Origin: Clostridia bacterium
GTDB taxonomy: Bacteria > Bacillota > Clostridia > Christensenellales > CAG-314
Length of the DNA stretch: 39,639 nt
Direction of reading: 5' to 3'
NCBI GenBank assembly: GCA_017409765.1
Contig: JAFQSA010000017.1
Coordinates: 1-39,639 of the forward strand
The notes beneath the pieces were generated by a model, which was not told the origin of the DNA, did not search any database, and saw only the letters and a program-made list of their open reading frames with translations. Position numbers and translations under genes: made by a program. This document shows positions 1 to 7,696 of this stretch, in pieces. Every line of letters starts with the position of its first letter. Positions within the stretch are counted from its first letter, which is position 1.

Positions 1-2
1 CA

Positions 3-36
3 ACAAAAAAAGACTACCCGCAGTTGGGTAGTCTTT
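3..36 (-). terminator. Rho-independent terminator of rpsF-ssb-rpsR
   Basis: Read on the minus strand, AGACTACCC and GGGTAGTCT (11-19 and 26-34) form a 9-bp stem with a 6-nt loop, followed by a run of seven T. It lies 24 bases beyond the rpsR stop codon. Confidence 0.9.
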
Positions 37-59
37 TGATTTTGCTTTGTGTGCAGTGA

Positions 60-302
60 TTAGTCAGCAACGTATGGAATCAAAGCCATTTGACGTGCAC
101 GTTTAACTGCTACTGCAAGTTCACGTTGGTGACGAGCGCAAACGCCTGTCATACGACGTGGAAGAATTTTTCCACTTTCTGTGAGGTACTTGCGAAGTTT
201 AGCTACGTCTTTGTAATCAATGCTTTCAGCCTTATCTACGCAGAAGTTGCAAACCTTACGGCGAGCAGGTCTTCTCATAGGCTTTTTGAATTCTCTTTCC
301 AT
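60..302 (-). CDS. rpsR: 30S ribosomal protein S18
   Basis: S18 is a small basic protein of the 30S platform that binds as a pair with S6. The 80-residue product has the family signature: KVCNFC near residues 16-21, [13 protein letters not shown] at 28-40 and the basic [17 protein letters not shown] stretch at 46-62. Length is normal for the family. The ATG at 302 is preceded on the minus strand by AAGGAG (311-316). It is the last gene of rpsF-ssb-rpsR, 19 bases after ssb, and a terminator follows directly. The rplI and dnaB genes that often come next in Bacillota are not here. Confidence 0.97.
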   Translation of the reverse strand: MEREFKKPMRRPARRKVCNFCVDKAESIDYKDVAKLRKYLTESGKILPRRMTGVCARHQRELAVAVKRARQMALIPYVAD

Positions 303-321
303 TATCTTATCTCCTTATGTC

Positions 322-726
322 TTAGAAGGGCATGTCGTCATCGCCATTGTCTACTTCGGTAAGTTGGTCAATAGATTTTTTGGCGGGAGCTGCCACGGGT
401 GCTTGTCCGGTTGTGTTAGGACGGGACAAAAACTCAACTTGGTCTGCGCGAATATCGAATGTTTGGCGTTTTACACCGTCACGTTCGTAGCTACCTGTTT
501 GGATGGAGCCGGAAACAGCAACTTGGCTACCTTTTACAAGGTACTTGCCACAGTTTTGAGCAGTAGCATTCCATGCAACAATGTTGATGAAATCTGCTTG
601 AGTTTCGCCATCGCGAGAGTAGGTGCGGTTTACAGCAATGCTAAAACGGCAAAGGGTTGTGCCAGAATCAAGTGTTTGAGTTTGTGGGTCTTGAGTGAGT
701 CTACCAATCAAAAATACTTTGTTCAT
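322..726 (-). CDS. ssb: Single-stranded DNA-binding protein
   Basis: SSB coats single-stranded DNA at forks and repair sites and recruits partner proteins through its acidic tail. The 134-residue product has an N-terminal OB-fold (MNKVFLIGRLTQDP at the start, DFINIVAWNATAQNCGKYL around 45-63, and the strand VAVSGSIQTGSY). A short Gln/Pro/Ala linker follows, then the diagnostic tip DDDMPF. The linker is shorter than in E. coli SSB. A GGGAGG ribosome site precedes the ATG at 726. It sits between rpsF (18-base gap) and rpsR (19-base gap) and is surely cotranscribed with them. Confidence 0.97.
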   Translation of the reverse strand: MNKVFLIGRLTQDPQTQTLDSGTTLCRFSIAVNRTYSRDGETQADFINIVAWNATAQNCGKYLVKGSQVAVSGSIQTGSYERDGVKRQTFDIRADQVEFLSRPNTTGQAPVAAPAKKSIDQLTEVDNGDDDMPF

Positions 727-744
727 AGTTAACCTCCCTTTGTA

Positions 745-1026
745 CTACTTTCTTACAGTAACAAAACGCATAACGCTGTCGGTGATACGCATAACACGTT
801 CAAGTTCAGCGGGAAGTGTTGCTGGAGCGGTGAAGTTTACAAGAACATAGTAACCTTCTGTCTTGTAGTTGATGGCATAAGCAAGTTTGCGTGTGCCCCA
901 CTTGTCAACAGAATCAACTGTACCGCCGTTATCTGTAATGATTGCCGAAAACTTTGCGATTACCGCCTCTTTAGCTTCGTCGGACAATTCGTTGCTGATA
1001 ATGTACAACAATTCGTAATTGTTCAT
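745..1026 (-). CDS. rpsF: 30S ribosomal protein S6
   Basis: S6 is the partner of S18 on the 30S platform. The 93-residue product begins MNNYELLYII, typical of S6, and has DKWGTRKLAYAINYKTEGYYVL around 41-62 and the conserved MRITDSVMRF near the C-terminus. It lacks the acidic tail of the E. coli form, as is usual in Bacillota. The ATG at 1026 follows AAGGAGG (minus strand, about 1037-1043). As first gene of rpsF-ssb-rpsR it is read from the promoter at 1105-1133. A hairpin in the leader may carry autoregulation by S6:S18. Confidence 0.97.
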   Translation of the reverse strand: MNNYELLYIISNELSDEAKEAVIAKFSAIITDNGGTVDSVDKWGTRKLAYAINYKTEGYYVLVNFTAPATLPAELERVMRITDSVMRFVTVRK

Positions 1027-1056
1027 AATTTTTTTACCTCCTTATGGTCTAATGTG

Positions 1057-1098
1057 GCAACAAATAGGATTTCGTTGCAAGGTGCTCGAACTTCGAGC
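1057..1098 (-). promoter_or_regulatory. Structured leader of the rpsF operon
   Basis: Between promoter and ribosome site the minus-strand RNA can form a hairpin with arms GCAAC (1078-1074) and GTTGC (1061-1057), extended by A-U pairs. Just upstream is the palindrome GCTCGAA-C-TTCGAGC (1084-1098) at the predicted transcript start. An S6:S18-binding leader is known for rpsF operons in many bacteria. I cannot show that this one carries that motif. Confidence 0.45.
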
Positions 1099-1104
1099 GA
1101 TACT

Positions 1105-1133
1105 ATTATATATTACTTTGTCAAAAATTGCAA
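1105..1133 (-). promoter_or_regulatory. Promoter of rpsF-ssb-rpsR
   Basis: On the minus strand, TTGCAA (1133-1128), a 17-bp spacer and a perfect TATAAT (1110-1105). The predicted start is near 1098, giving a leader of about 70 nt. Confidence 0.8.
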
Positions 1134-1216
1134 GTGTTTTTGATAAATAAAATACACCACTTGTTTTGACGGATTTTTGCTACAAAAATGCGCATTTTGC
1201 ACCCTACTCAAAACAA

Positions 1217-1245
1217 TTTACATATTTTTGGTTTTGTTGTATAAT
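1217..1245 (+). promoter_or_regulatory. Promoter of rsmA
   Basis: TTTACA (1217-1222), a 17-bp spacer and TATAAT (1240-1245), 29 bases before the rsmA ATG. Confidence 0.8.
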
Positions 1246-1274
1246 TACTGCATTATTTACTTTTGGGGTAAGAT

Positions 1275-2108
1275 ATGGAAATAAAACACATCCTACAACA
1301 AAATAATTTTAGGTTCAACAAGCAATTTGGACAAAACTTCCTAACGGACGACAATCTGCTTAGCAACATCGCAATTGATGCCGGTGTGGACGGTGGCACA
1401 GTTTTGGAAATTGGCGCTGGCGCAGGCACGCTGACAAAGGCCCTTTCCAAGGTGGCGGACAAGGTTGTTTCCTTCGAGGTGGACCGCAATTTGGAAAAAA
1501 TCCTTGCTGTTACACTTGCCGATTGCCGAAACGTCAAAATTGTGATGGGGGACGTGATGAAGTACAAAATGGCGGATATCGAGGCACTTTGCGGTGGAAG
1601 TTACCGCTTGGTGGCAAACATCCCCTACTACATCACAACACCTTTGCTAATGCGCTTTGTGGAGGAAGGCCAAAACGTGACCTCTATCACGCTGACCATC
1701 CAAAAGGAAGTTGCCGAGCGACTTGCATCCAAGCCGGCCACCAAGGACTACGGCGCAATCACAGTTAGTGTGCAAGCGGTGGCGGACGTTACCATCACGC
1801 GCATTTTGCCACGCGAGTTGTTTTACCCCGCGCCAAACGTGGACTCCGCCGTTGTGCGCATCGACCTAAAAAAGGACAAATTCGACATCGACGACCACAA
1901 CTTTTTCCGCAAGGTGGTAAAAATTAGTTTTGCCATGCGCAGAAAAACCCTTGTAAACAACCTGATGGTGGGATTCAAACTGGACAGAGCAACCGCAGAG
2001 GAAATCCTTGCCGAGTGCAACCTACAACCAAACTGCCGTGGCGAAGAACTTGCCGTGGAAAAGTTTGTACAGCTGTACAACGTTTTGAAGAACAAAAACA
2101 TCAAATAG
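1275..2108 (+). CDS. rsmA: 16S rRNA (adenine(1518)-N6/adenine(1519)-N6)-dimethyltransferase
   Basis: RsmA (KsgA) uses S-adenosylmethionine to dimethylate the two adjacent adenines in the 3' hairpin of 16S rRNA during 30S maturation. The 277-residue product has the family start motif NKQFGQNFL (15-23), the SAM-binding motif EIGAGAGT (45-52), and the catalytic ANIPYYITTPLL segment near 115-126. The C-terminal helical domain is complete, and length is normal. The ribosome site is a weak GGGG at 1265-1268. It leads a plus-strand run with an unknown gene, tilS and hpt. Confidence 0.95.
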   Translation: MEIKHILQQNNFRFNKQFGQNFLTDDNLLSNIAIDAGVDGGTVLEIGAGAGTLTKALSKVADKVVSFEVDRNLEKILAVTLADCRNVKIVMGDVMKYKMADIEALCGGSYRLVANIPYYITTPLLMRFVEEGQNVTSITLTIQKEVAERLASKPATKDYGAITVSVQAVADVTITRILPRELFYPAPNVDSAVVRIDLKKDKFDIDDHNFFRKVVKISFAMRRKTLVNNLMVGFKLDRATAEEILAECNLQPNCRGEELAVEKFVQLYNVLKNKNIK

Positions 2109-2171
2109 AACATCCAATAACGCAAAAAACACAACACGTGTCGCAGAAAATGCAATCATTAGGTAACCGCT

Positions 2172-2603
2172 ATGACCATTTACCAAAAGAGGGAAAACAA
2201 AATATCCATTGCAAAAACAACTGATGGGTCTGTGCAACAAACGCTATTGCAAGAAGCAAGCAACTACCAATTGGTAGCGGTTGTGCGCGTTAGTTGGGAA
2301 AGATTAGATGACGATCGCACAGGTAGTCATTTCGACATCCACCACTTCCCACTGCAAGACACAGACAACTGCCCTGTTGACTTTGCTATCGTTGTGGAAA
2401 ACCACCACTTTGCTGGTATTGTGCTAAAACACAACTCCGCCGATAGTTGGCCGTCCACACTTGGCAAAAGAACCCTTGGCAACTGTTGCACCTTGCTTAC
2501 TGATGGCACAGTTATTGGCAACAACGAGATTGTGGAAACGTACGACACACCCAACGACCAAGACATAGTGAAAACAACCTATAGTTTGAAAAAAATTAAC
2601 TAA
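2172..2603 (+). CDS. Hypothetical protein between rsmA and tilS
   Basis: I do not recognise this 143-residue product. It has no predicted signal peptide or membrane segment. The N-terminal third is hydrophilic. The middle is rich in His and Asp (SHFDIHHFPLQDTDN, then VENHHFAGIVL), followed by a Cys pair (NCC) and an acidic stretch with ETYDTPNDQD. The ATG at 2172 is preceded by a weak AGG eight bases upstream. Support for it being real: same strand as its neighbours, a 63-base gap after rsmA and 60 before tilS, no better frame on either strand, and a protein-like composition. Function is unknown. A chance open frame is still possible. Confidence 0.55.
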   Translation: MTIYQKRENKISIAKTTDGSVQQTLLQEASNYQLVAVVRVSWERLDDDRTGSHFDIHHFPLQDTDNCPVDFAIVVENHHFAGIVLKHNSADSWPSTLGKRTLGNCCTLLTDGTVIGNNEIVETYDTPNDQDIVKTTYSLKKIN

Positions 2604-2663
2604 GTTGGTACTACCCACCAGTAACAAATATACAAAAAATACCACGAAAGGGATTATCCCAAA

Positions 2664-3923
2664 ATGCTTAAAATTGACGTGACAAAAAAATACGCCTTGG
2701 CTGTTTCCGGCGGGGCTGACTCGATGGTGATGCTACACGCATTTGCCCATCACTTGCCACGCCCAAATTTTTACGTTGTGACCATCAACCACAACATCCG
2801 CGCGGAAGGCAAAGCCGATTGTCAATTTGTTGAAAACTACTGCAAAACTTTGGGTGTTGAGTGCTACACCTTCGACATTGACGTGCCCACCCACGCACGC
2901 GAAAACAAACTTTCGCTGGAAACATCTGCACGGATGCTCCGCTACCAAATTTTTGATAACCTCAAGTGCGACTACGTTTGCACGGCACACCACGAGCGCG
3001 ATCAAGCGGAAACGGTGCTTATGCACATCATCCGTGGAAGTGGGCTTGTTGGCGCGCAAGGCATCCGCGAGTACAACGGACGTTACTTCCGCCCTTTGCT
3101 CAACTGGACAAAGGAGCAAATTGACACCTACGCCAAGGATAACGACATCCCATTTGTTGTGGACCAAACCAACGCCGACGACAAGTACTTGCGCAACTAC
3201 ATCCGCAACAAGGTGTTGCCACTTCTCCATGACGTTTGCCCAACGGTGGAACAAAACATTGCGCGATTTGCACAAAACGTGGCAAGCGACCAACAATTTT
3301 TGGATAGTTTGGCGGACATCAGTTCCGTAACGTTCAACCAAGGCGAGGCAAAAATCCCCTTGGAACTGCTAAAACAACCACAACCTATTGCCTATCGTGT
3401 GCTTAAAAAGGTGTTTGCACAGTTGGGCGTGCACCACGACATCGAAAGCAAGCACTACCAAGCAATTTGCGAGGTGGCAAACAACGTGGGTGGCAAGCAA
3501 ACACATTTGCCATTTGACTACGTTGCTATCAACGACTACACCTGCATTACAATTTGCAAAGCGCAACAAACCAAAGCGCAAAATTGGGAAATCCCATTTG
3601 CTGTGGGCATCACGGAAACACCACTTGGACGGGTGGAAATCACTCCAAACCACACTCCAAACACATTGCACTTCGACATGGACGCCATCCCCAAAACTGC
3701 CGTGTTCCGCACAAGAAGGACAGGCGACTACTTCATCAAGTTTGGCGGTGGCAAAAAAAGCTTGAAGGAATACCTGATCGACAAAAAAATCCCCCAAAGG
3801 GAACGGGACAATTTGATTCTTATTGCTGACAAAAGCAACGTGCTTGCCATTGTTGGCGTGGAAATAAGTGGAAAAATAAAGGCAAAAAAGGGCTCAAAGG
3901 TCTACTACATCAACAAAATCTAA
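2664..3923 (+). CDS. tilS: tRNA(Ile)-lysidine synthase
   Basis: TilS ligates lysine to C34 of the CAU-anticodon tRNA(Ile), using ATP, so that it reads AUA codons and is charged with isoleucine. The 419-residue product has the N-type PP-loop SGGADS at 15-20, the TINHNIRAEG segment near 40-49 and CTAHHERDQAET in the middle. A TilS C-terminal domain ends with FKGG-like motifs (RRTGDYFIKFGGGKKSLKEYL). Length fits the clostridial family. A GAAAGGGA site precedes the ATG. It ends 11 bases before hpt, a pairing conserved across Bacillota; the ftsH gene that often follows is absent here. Confidence 0.95.
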   Translation: MLKIDVTKKYALAVSGGADSMVMLHAFAHHLPRPNFYVVTINHNIRAEGKADCQFVENYCKTLGVECYTFDIDVPTHARENKLSLETSARMLRYQIFDNLKCDYVCTAHHERDQAETVLMHIIRGSGLVGAQGIREYNGRYFRPLLNWTKEQIDTYAKDNDIPFVVDQTNADDKYLRNYIRNKVLPLLHDVCPTVEQNIARFAQNVASDQQFLDSLADISSVTFNQGEAKIPLELLKQPQPIAYRVLKKVFAQLGVHHDIESKHYQAICEVANNVGGKQTHLPFDYVAINDYTCITICKAQQTKAQNWEIPFAVGITETPLGRVEITPNHTPNTLHFDMDAIPKTAVFRTRRTGDYFIKFGGGKKSLKEYLIDKKIPQRERDNLILIADKSNVLAIVGVEISGKIKAKKGSKVYYINKI

Positions 3924-3934
3924 GGAGAGGTACA

Positions 3935-4477
3935 ATGCAAAACAACCATCAAGTAAAAAAAGTGCTAATTACTGAAGAGCAACTTGCAACTCGCATCAAG
4001 GAACTTGCCGACCAAATTTCCAAGGACTACGCTGGCAAAAACCCACTGCTTGTGGGAGTTTTGAAGGGCAGTTGGATTTTCCTTGCTGACCTTGTTCGCG
4101 CAATGGACTTGGACGTGGAAGTGGATTTTATCGCGGCATCCAGTTACTGCGGTGGCACCCAAAGCACCGGCCACGTAATTTTGACAAAAGACCTGACGGC
4201 AAACTGCCAAGACAGACACGTTTTGCTTGTGGAAGACATTGTAGACACCGGCATCACAATCTCCCACTTGAAAAAGATTTTTGCCAATCGCAAAATGGCA
4301 AGTTGCGAAATTGTGACCTTGCTGGACAAACCTGCCCGCCGAGAAGTGGACGTGGAAGTGAAGTACGCAGCATTTACCATCCCAAATGAGTTTATCATTG
4401 GCTACGGCTTGGACTTTGACGAAAAACTCCGCGGACTAAGAGAAATTTGCGTGATGGACACAAGCACAATCAAGTAG
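3935..4477 (+). CDS. hpt: Hypoxanthine phosphoribosyltransferase
   Basis: This purine-salvage enzyme makes IMP (and usually GMP) from hypoxanthine or guanine and PRPP in the cytoplasm. The 180-residue product has the PRPP-binding loop HVLLVEDIVDTGIT (95-108), the upstream LVGVLKGSWIF segment (39-49) and the flexible-loop region SSYCGGTQSTG (69-79). The C-terminal part GYGLDFDEKLRGL is typical. An AAGGAGAGG ribosome site lies just before the ATG. It follows tilS by 11 bases and is probably cotranscribed with it. A strong hairpin terminator follows at 4510-4549. Confidence 0.96.
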   Translation: MQNNHQVKKVLITEEQLATRIKELADQISKDYAGKNPLLVGVLKGSWIFLADLVRAMDLDVEVDFIAASSYCGGTQSTGHVILTKDLTANCQDRHVLLVEDIVDTGITISHLKKIFANRKMASCEIVTLLDKPARREVDVEVKYAAFTIPNEFIIGYGLDFDEKLRGLREICVMDTSTIK

Positions 4478-4509
4478 AAATTGCAAACAACCATTTTGAT
4501 AGATACTAC

Positions 4510-4549
4510 AAATGCACCACAGGGAACAAATCCTTTTGGTGCATTTTTT
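4510..4549 (+). terminator. Terminator after hpt
   Basis: AAATGCACCA (4510-4519) pairs with TGGTGCATTT (4537-4546) and is followed by a T run. Confidence 0.9.
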
Positions 4550-4562
4550 GTGCAAATTGTGC

Positions 4563-4597
4563 AAAAATCGCCGACACGTGGTTGGTTTTTGTAAATT
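4563..4597 (+). repeat. ACGTGG intergenic motif, copy 1
   Basis: AAAAATCGCCGACACGTGG followed by TTGGTTTTTG. It matches four other intergenic sites (13098-13121, 26797-26831, 30990-31021, 35367-35400). Role unknown; see findings. Confidence 0.6.
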
Positions 4598-4649
4598 AAA
4601 AACGCCCTACAATACTGGTAAATAAAGATTTTGCCATTGAACATTGTTT

Positions 4650-4672
4650 GTAGGGGAGGATATCATCCTCCC
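4650..4672 (-). repeat. CTACG-type palindromic element 1
   Basis: GTAG followed by the perfect 8-bp inverted repeat GGGAGGAT/ATCCTCCC with a 3-base loop. Orientation is minus: the CTAC end reads on the minus strand. Confidence 0.7.
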
Positions 4673-4729
4673 GTTAGACCGAACGAATATTTGCATGTGG
4701 GGAGATAATGTTCCCTTGGCAATACAATC

Positions 4730-4754
4730 GGCGGGAGCAAGCCCCCGCCCTACG
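4730..4754 (+). repeat. CTACG-type palindromic element 2
   Basis: GGCGGG and CCCGCC arms around AGCAAGCC, directly followed by CTACG. The same left half recurs at 23122 with an interruption. Confidence 0.7.
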
Positions 4755-4782
4755 TTGTTATATTGTGGTTGTGGTAAAATAC

Positions 4783-4806
4783 GGGAGGGGCAACCCCTCC
4801 CCTACG
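4783..4806 (+). repeat. CTACG-type palindromic element 3
   Basis: GGGAGGGG, loop CAA, CCCCTCCC, then CTACG. The same hairpin occurs at 19364-19386, and inverted at 28981-29003. Confidence 0.75.
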
Positions 4807-4887
4807 GCATGGCAATATCGTGTTTTGAGCAGGTGGGCATAAATGCTATCTTGACACGTTTTTGATTGATAGATTTGCTAAAATTGC

Positions 4888-4915
4888 GGGCGGATATGGA
4901 ATCCGCCCCTACGAT
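4888..4915 (+). repeat. CTACG-type palindromic element 4
   Basis: GGGCGGAT, loop ATGGA, ATCCGCCC, then CTACGAT. It is identical to copies at 7737-7764 and 23088-23115. The similarity with the 23088 copy extends about 25 bases upstream. Confidence 0.8.
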
Positions 4916-4974
4916 ATTAAATTTTTGCAAATTGCACAAGTATGCTTGATTTTGTACTGCAAAAAAATAAGATA

Positions 4975-5005
4975 AAAAACGCCCTGCTGACGTAAGGCGT
5001 TTTTG
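4975..5005. terminator. Terminator-like hairpin
   Basis: AAAAACGCC (4975-4983) pairs with GGCGTTTTT (4996-5004). It closely resembles the hairpins at 5586-5618 and 6164-6202. No gene end lies directly upstream, so it may guard the next promoter from readthrough. Confidence 0.6.
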
Positions 5006-5042
5006 TTTTGTGATAAATTTGTAGTTTTTTTTGTTAAAAGTG

Positions 5043-5071
5043 TTGACGCGGGGGGGGGTAGATGTTATCAT
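5043..5071 (+). promoter_or_regulatory. Promoter with a G9 tract in the spacer
   Basis: TTGACG (5043-5048), a 17-bp spacer and TATCAT (5066-5071). Nine consecutive G (5050-5058) lie inside the spacer. Gain or loss of G by slippage would change the spacing and hence the expression of the gene at 5100. Confidence 0.7.
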
Positions 5072-5099
5072 TTAGACAACAAAACAAAGGAGCAATTTT

Positions 5100-5552
5100 A
5101 TGGAAGGAAAGAAACTCGAAGGGGATATGAAAGGATTCGTTCGCGTAGGTAAAGCAATACTGGAAATCAGTTTGTTTTTAGTAGTGTTCCGTGCGATTTT
5201 TTACATCATTGAAGTAACTGGCATTGCACCAGATTTAGACTTCACAAAAGATGCAGAGTTGGTAAATAGAATTTTTATAGGGGCATGTTTTTTTGCAGTG
5301 ATTGGACTATACATTCTTTTGTACTCCAAAAAATATCACTACACCATTACCGAAACGGAAATTACTGTTGTGTCCCTGTTTGGCACAAAGGTTTTGCCCA
5401 TCGAAAAGGGGCTGACCTACTCGCAAAAGCCAATCAATCCCAGTTGGTATCTAATAACGGTTAATTGCAACAACCAAAAAATCAACATCCGTACCAAAAC
5501 GGAAAAGGAAGTGTTGGAATTTCTTGCTGAATACGGCACGGAAGTGGATTAG
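5100..5552 (+). CDS. Two-helix membrane protein with PH-like C-terminal domain
   Basis: The 150-residue product has a short charged N-terminus, membrane segments at about 18-42 and 56-76, and a cytoplasmic C-terminal part of about 70 residues. That part begins YHYTITETEITVVSLFG, which resembles the strand pattern of bacterial PH-like domains (inferred by eye, not searched). The ATG at 5100 follows AAAGGAGC at a good distance. It is a single-gene unit between a hairpin upstream and a bidirectional terminator downstream, facing the kinase gene. The promoter carries a G9 tract, suggesting on/off or graded phase variation. Its specific role is unknown; a surface or stress-related membrane sensor is only a guess. 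Confidence 0.75.
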   Translation: MEGKKLEGDMKGFVRVGKAILEISLFLVVFRAIFYIIEVTGIAPDLDFTKDAELVNRIFIGACFFAVIGLYILLYSKKYHYTITETEITVVSLFGTKVLPIEKGLTYSQKPINPSWYLITVNCNNQKINIRTKTEKEVLEFLAEYGTEVD

Positions 5553-5585
5553 TAAATTACCAAAAAACACGAATTTTTACAAATT

Positions 5586-5618
5586 AAAAACGCCCTACTG
5601 ATGTAAGGCGCTTTTTTA
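5586..5618. terminator. Bidirectional terminator
   Basis: CGCC-TAC and GTA-GGCG arms (about 5591-5598 and 5602-5610) are flanked by AAAAA and TTTTTT. It lies between the convergent membrane-protein and kinase genes and ends one base before the kinase stop codon. Confidence 0.8.
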
Positions 5619-6149
5619 TTAGTGTTCTTTGACGTAGTTCAAAAACTCTGGTGTTTGCGACCAATACTTGATGCCCCAATTTTCAAAATTCCACTCTGCC
5701 ATGTAGGTGTTACACTCGTAGTCGATGTAGTACAAAATGCCATCCTGCAACACAAAGTTAGTGGGGAAGTAGTCGATGTTGGTGTTGTTTGGGTACAGTT
5801 TTTGGCACATTTGCTCAACCTGTTCAACACACGTTTGAGGTAGGTTGTTTGCAAGCACCATTTGGTACACAGTTGGGCCGTCGATAAACTCCTTGACAAT
5901 TATTTCTTGCTCAACATCGAAGTCCAAAAGTTTGGGGATTGTGATGCCAATTTGCGAAAGCTTTTGGTAGTCGTTTAGTTCGGCTTGCATTTTGTTGCCA
6001 AAGTTATAGTAGCTGCAGGGCTCGTGATGTATCTTTTTGACTACAACCAATTTGCCATCACTCTCCGCCAAATAGGAGTAGCCACCTTTGCCTTTGCCAA
6101 GCAGTTTTGTTAAGTTGTAATTCTTTCCGTTGACTGTTACTTGTTGCAT
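5619..6149 (-). CDS. Small protein-kinase-fold protein
   Basis: The 176-residue product looks like a stripped-down kinase. It has a glycine-rich loop LGKGKGGYSY (17-26), a candidate ATP lysine in VVVKKI (K38 or K39), a catalytic-loop-like NIDYFPTNF (124-132, with D126 and N131 spaced as in HxDxxxxN), and IDYE (142-145), where D143 would replace the Asp of DFG. That puts it near the RIO/Bud32 or lipopolysaccharide-kinase side of the fold. Substrate is unknown. I chose the ATG at 6149, preceded by AAAGGA; an upstream in-frame TTG at 6167 would put that ribosome site inside the gene. It stands alone between two terminators. Confidence 0.8.
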   Translation of the reverse strand: MQQVTVNGKNYNLTKLLGKGKGGYSYLAESDGKLVVVKKIHHEPCSYYNFGNKMQAELNDYQKLSQIGITIPKLLDFDVEQEIIVKEFIDGPTVYQMVLANNLPQTCVEQVEQMCQKLYPNNTNIDYFPTNFVLQDGILYYIDYECNTYMAEWNFENWGIKYWSQTPEFLNYVKEH

Positions 6150-6163
6150 ACTGTTTCCTTTAT

Positions 6164-6202
6164 TCAAAAACGCCCTACTGCATTTGGTAGAGCGTTTTTT
6201 TT
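6164..6202 (-). terminator. Terminator after gltX
   Basis: AAAAACGC (6166-6173) pairs with GCGTTTTT (6192-6199), with an inner CTAC/GTAG pair. Read on the minus strand it lies just beyond the gltX stop. Confidence 0.85.
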
Positions 6203-6215
6203 GTTTTGTGATTTG

Positions 6216-7655
6216 TTATTTGTTGAGCATTGCCATTGCCAAATCAAGACGGCGGAGTGTTTCCTCTTTGCCCAAAAGTTCGGCAACTTCGCTTGCGCCA
6301 CCTGGTGTGGACATGCGACCTGTCAATGCAATACGCGCTGGCCACAAAACTTTGCCGTTTTTGATGCCTTGGGCAGTTGCAAGGTCAACCAATGCTTGGT
6401 ACAAACTTGCGTTGTTCCACTCGCAAACACCTTCGAGTGCTTGCTTTACAAGTGGCAAAATTTCCTTGGCTTGGTCTGCATCCGTCTTTTGCTTTTTGTT
6501 GAAGTAAAGTTCACTATCAAACTCAGCATAGTCCACCAAGAAATCCAACATTTCTGGGATTTGCGCAAACGTTTCGACGCGTGGTTGCAAAAGTTTGCAA
6601 ACAAGGTCGCGGTCGAAATCCTTCAAGTAGCAGTTTTCAATCCAAGGCTTTGCGTAGTCCGCAAAGGCATCGGGTGTCATTTCCTTGATGTAGAGGGAGT
6701 TCAACCAAGTGAGTTTTGCTGGGTCGAAGATGGATGGGCTCTTGTTGATACCGGAGATATCAAACTTTTGTTGGAGTTCCTCGAAACTCATCTTTTCGCT
6801 GTCGTCCTTTGGCGACCAACCAAGAAGTGCAATGTAGTTGATGATTGCATCCTTCAAAAAGCCCTTTTTCAAAAGATCTTCGTAGCTTGCATCGCCATTG
6901 CGCTTACTAAGTTTGTGTTGCGCGTCCTTCATGATGGGTGGCATGTGGATGTAGATTGGTCTTTCCCAACCAAGTGCATCGTACAAAAGGTTGTACTTTG
7001 GTGTGGAGGAAAGGTACTCGATACCGCGCATAACGCAGTTGATACCCATCAAATGGTCGTCGATTACGTTTGCAAAGTTGTAGGTGGGCATACCGTCCGA
7101 CTTGATGAGGATTTGGTCTTCCAATTCGGAGTTTTCGATAGTGATATCGCCATAAACTTCGTCGTGGTAGGTTGTGCTACCCTCCGTTGGCATGTTTTGG
7201 CGGATAACATACTTGTCGCCACGAGCAAGGCGCTCTGCAATTTCGTCCTTAGATAGATGCAAGCAATGCTTGTCGTATCTGCGTGCGCCGTTAACGTCGG
7301 GCAAACTTGCCAAACGCTCTTCAGTGCAGAAGCAGTAGTAAGCGTGACCGCTTTCTACAAGTTTTTGCGCGTAGTATAGGTATTCGTTTTTGCGTTCACT
7401 TTGGATGTATGGACCGTAGTCGCCACCAACGTCTGGGCCTTCGTCATACATGATGCCCGTTTCGCGAAGGGTGCGGTAGATGATTTCTACTGCGCCTTCG
7501 ACATATCTGCCTTGGTCGGTATCTTCGATACGCAAAATAAATTTGCCGTTTTTCTTTTTGGCGTACAAAAATGAGTACAATGCTGTTCTAACTCCGCCAA
7601 TGTGCATGTAGCCAGTTGGACTTGGAGCAAATCTTGTACGAAGTTGTTGTGCCAT
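6216..7655 (-). CDS. gltX: Glutamyl-tRNA synthetase
   Basis: This class I synthetase charges tRNA(Glu), and often tRNA(Gln) in organisms that use the amidotransferase route. The 479-residue product has the HIGH region PSPTGYMHIGG (11-21), the glutamate-binding ILRIEDTDQ (40-48), and the KMSKS equivalent KLSKR at 248-252. The C-terminal anticodon-binding domain is helical. Length is normal. AAGGAG precedes the ATG at 7655. A hairpin terminator follows. The 129-base space upstream, toward radC, contains two palindromic elements and no obvious T-box leader. Confidence 0.97.
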   Translation of the reverse strand: MAQQLRTRFAPSPTGYMHIGGVRTALYSFLYAKKKNGKFILRIEDTDQGRYVEGAVEIIYRTLRETGIMYDEGPDVGGDYGPYIQSERKNEYLYYAQKLVESGHAYYCFCTEERLASLPDVNGARRYDKHCLHLSKDEIAERLARGDKYVIRQNMPTEGSTTYHDEVYGDITIENSELEDQILIKSDGMPTYNFANVIDDHLMGINCVMRGIEYLSSTPKYNLLYDALGWERPIYIHMPPIMKDAQHKLSKRNGDASYEDLLKKGFLKDAIINYIALLGWSPKDDSEKMSFEELQQKFDISGINKSPSIFDPAKLTWLNSLYIKEMTPDAFADYAKPWIENCYLKDFDRDLVCKLLQPRVETFAQIPEMLDFLVDYAEFDSELYFNKKQKTDADQAKEILPLVKQALEGVCEWNNASLYQALVDLATAQGIKNGKVLWPARIALTGRMSTPGGASEVAELLGKEETLRRLDLAMAMLNK

Positions 7656-7696
7656 GTTTATATCTCCTTGAAAGTGTATTGTTTTGTGTAGTTATG

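Larger units (their letters stand above)
4550..5042. other. Intergenic region packed with short palindromes
   Basis: The 622-base gap between hpt and the next gene holds the hpt terminator, one copy of the ACGTGG motif (about 4563-4597), four CTACG-type palindromes (4650-4672, 4730-4754, 4783-4806, 4888-4915) and a terminator-like hairpin (4975-5005). I see no gene in it. Confidence 0.7.

Noticed and set aside
4573-4581. ACGTGG motifs as additional parS sites
   Set aside because: They lack the TTTC/GAAA arms of parS and have a different conserved flank, so I keep them as a separate family.
6150-6167. Upstream TTG start for the mini-kinase
   Set aside because: It would place the AAAGGA ribosome site inside the coding sequence; the ATG at 6149 is correctly spaced from it.
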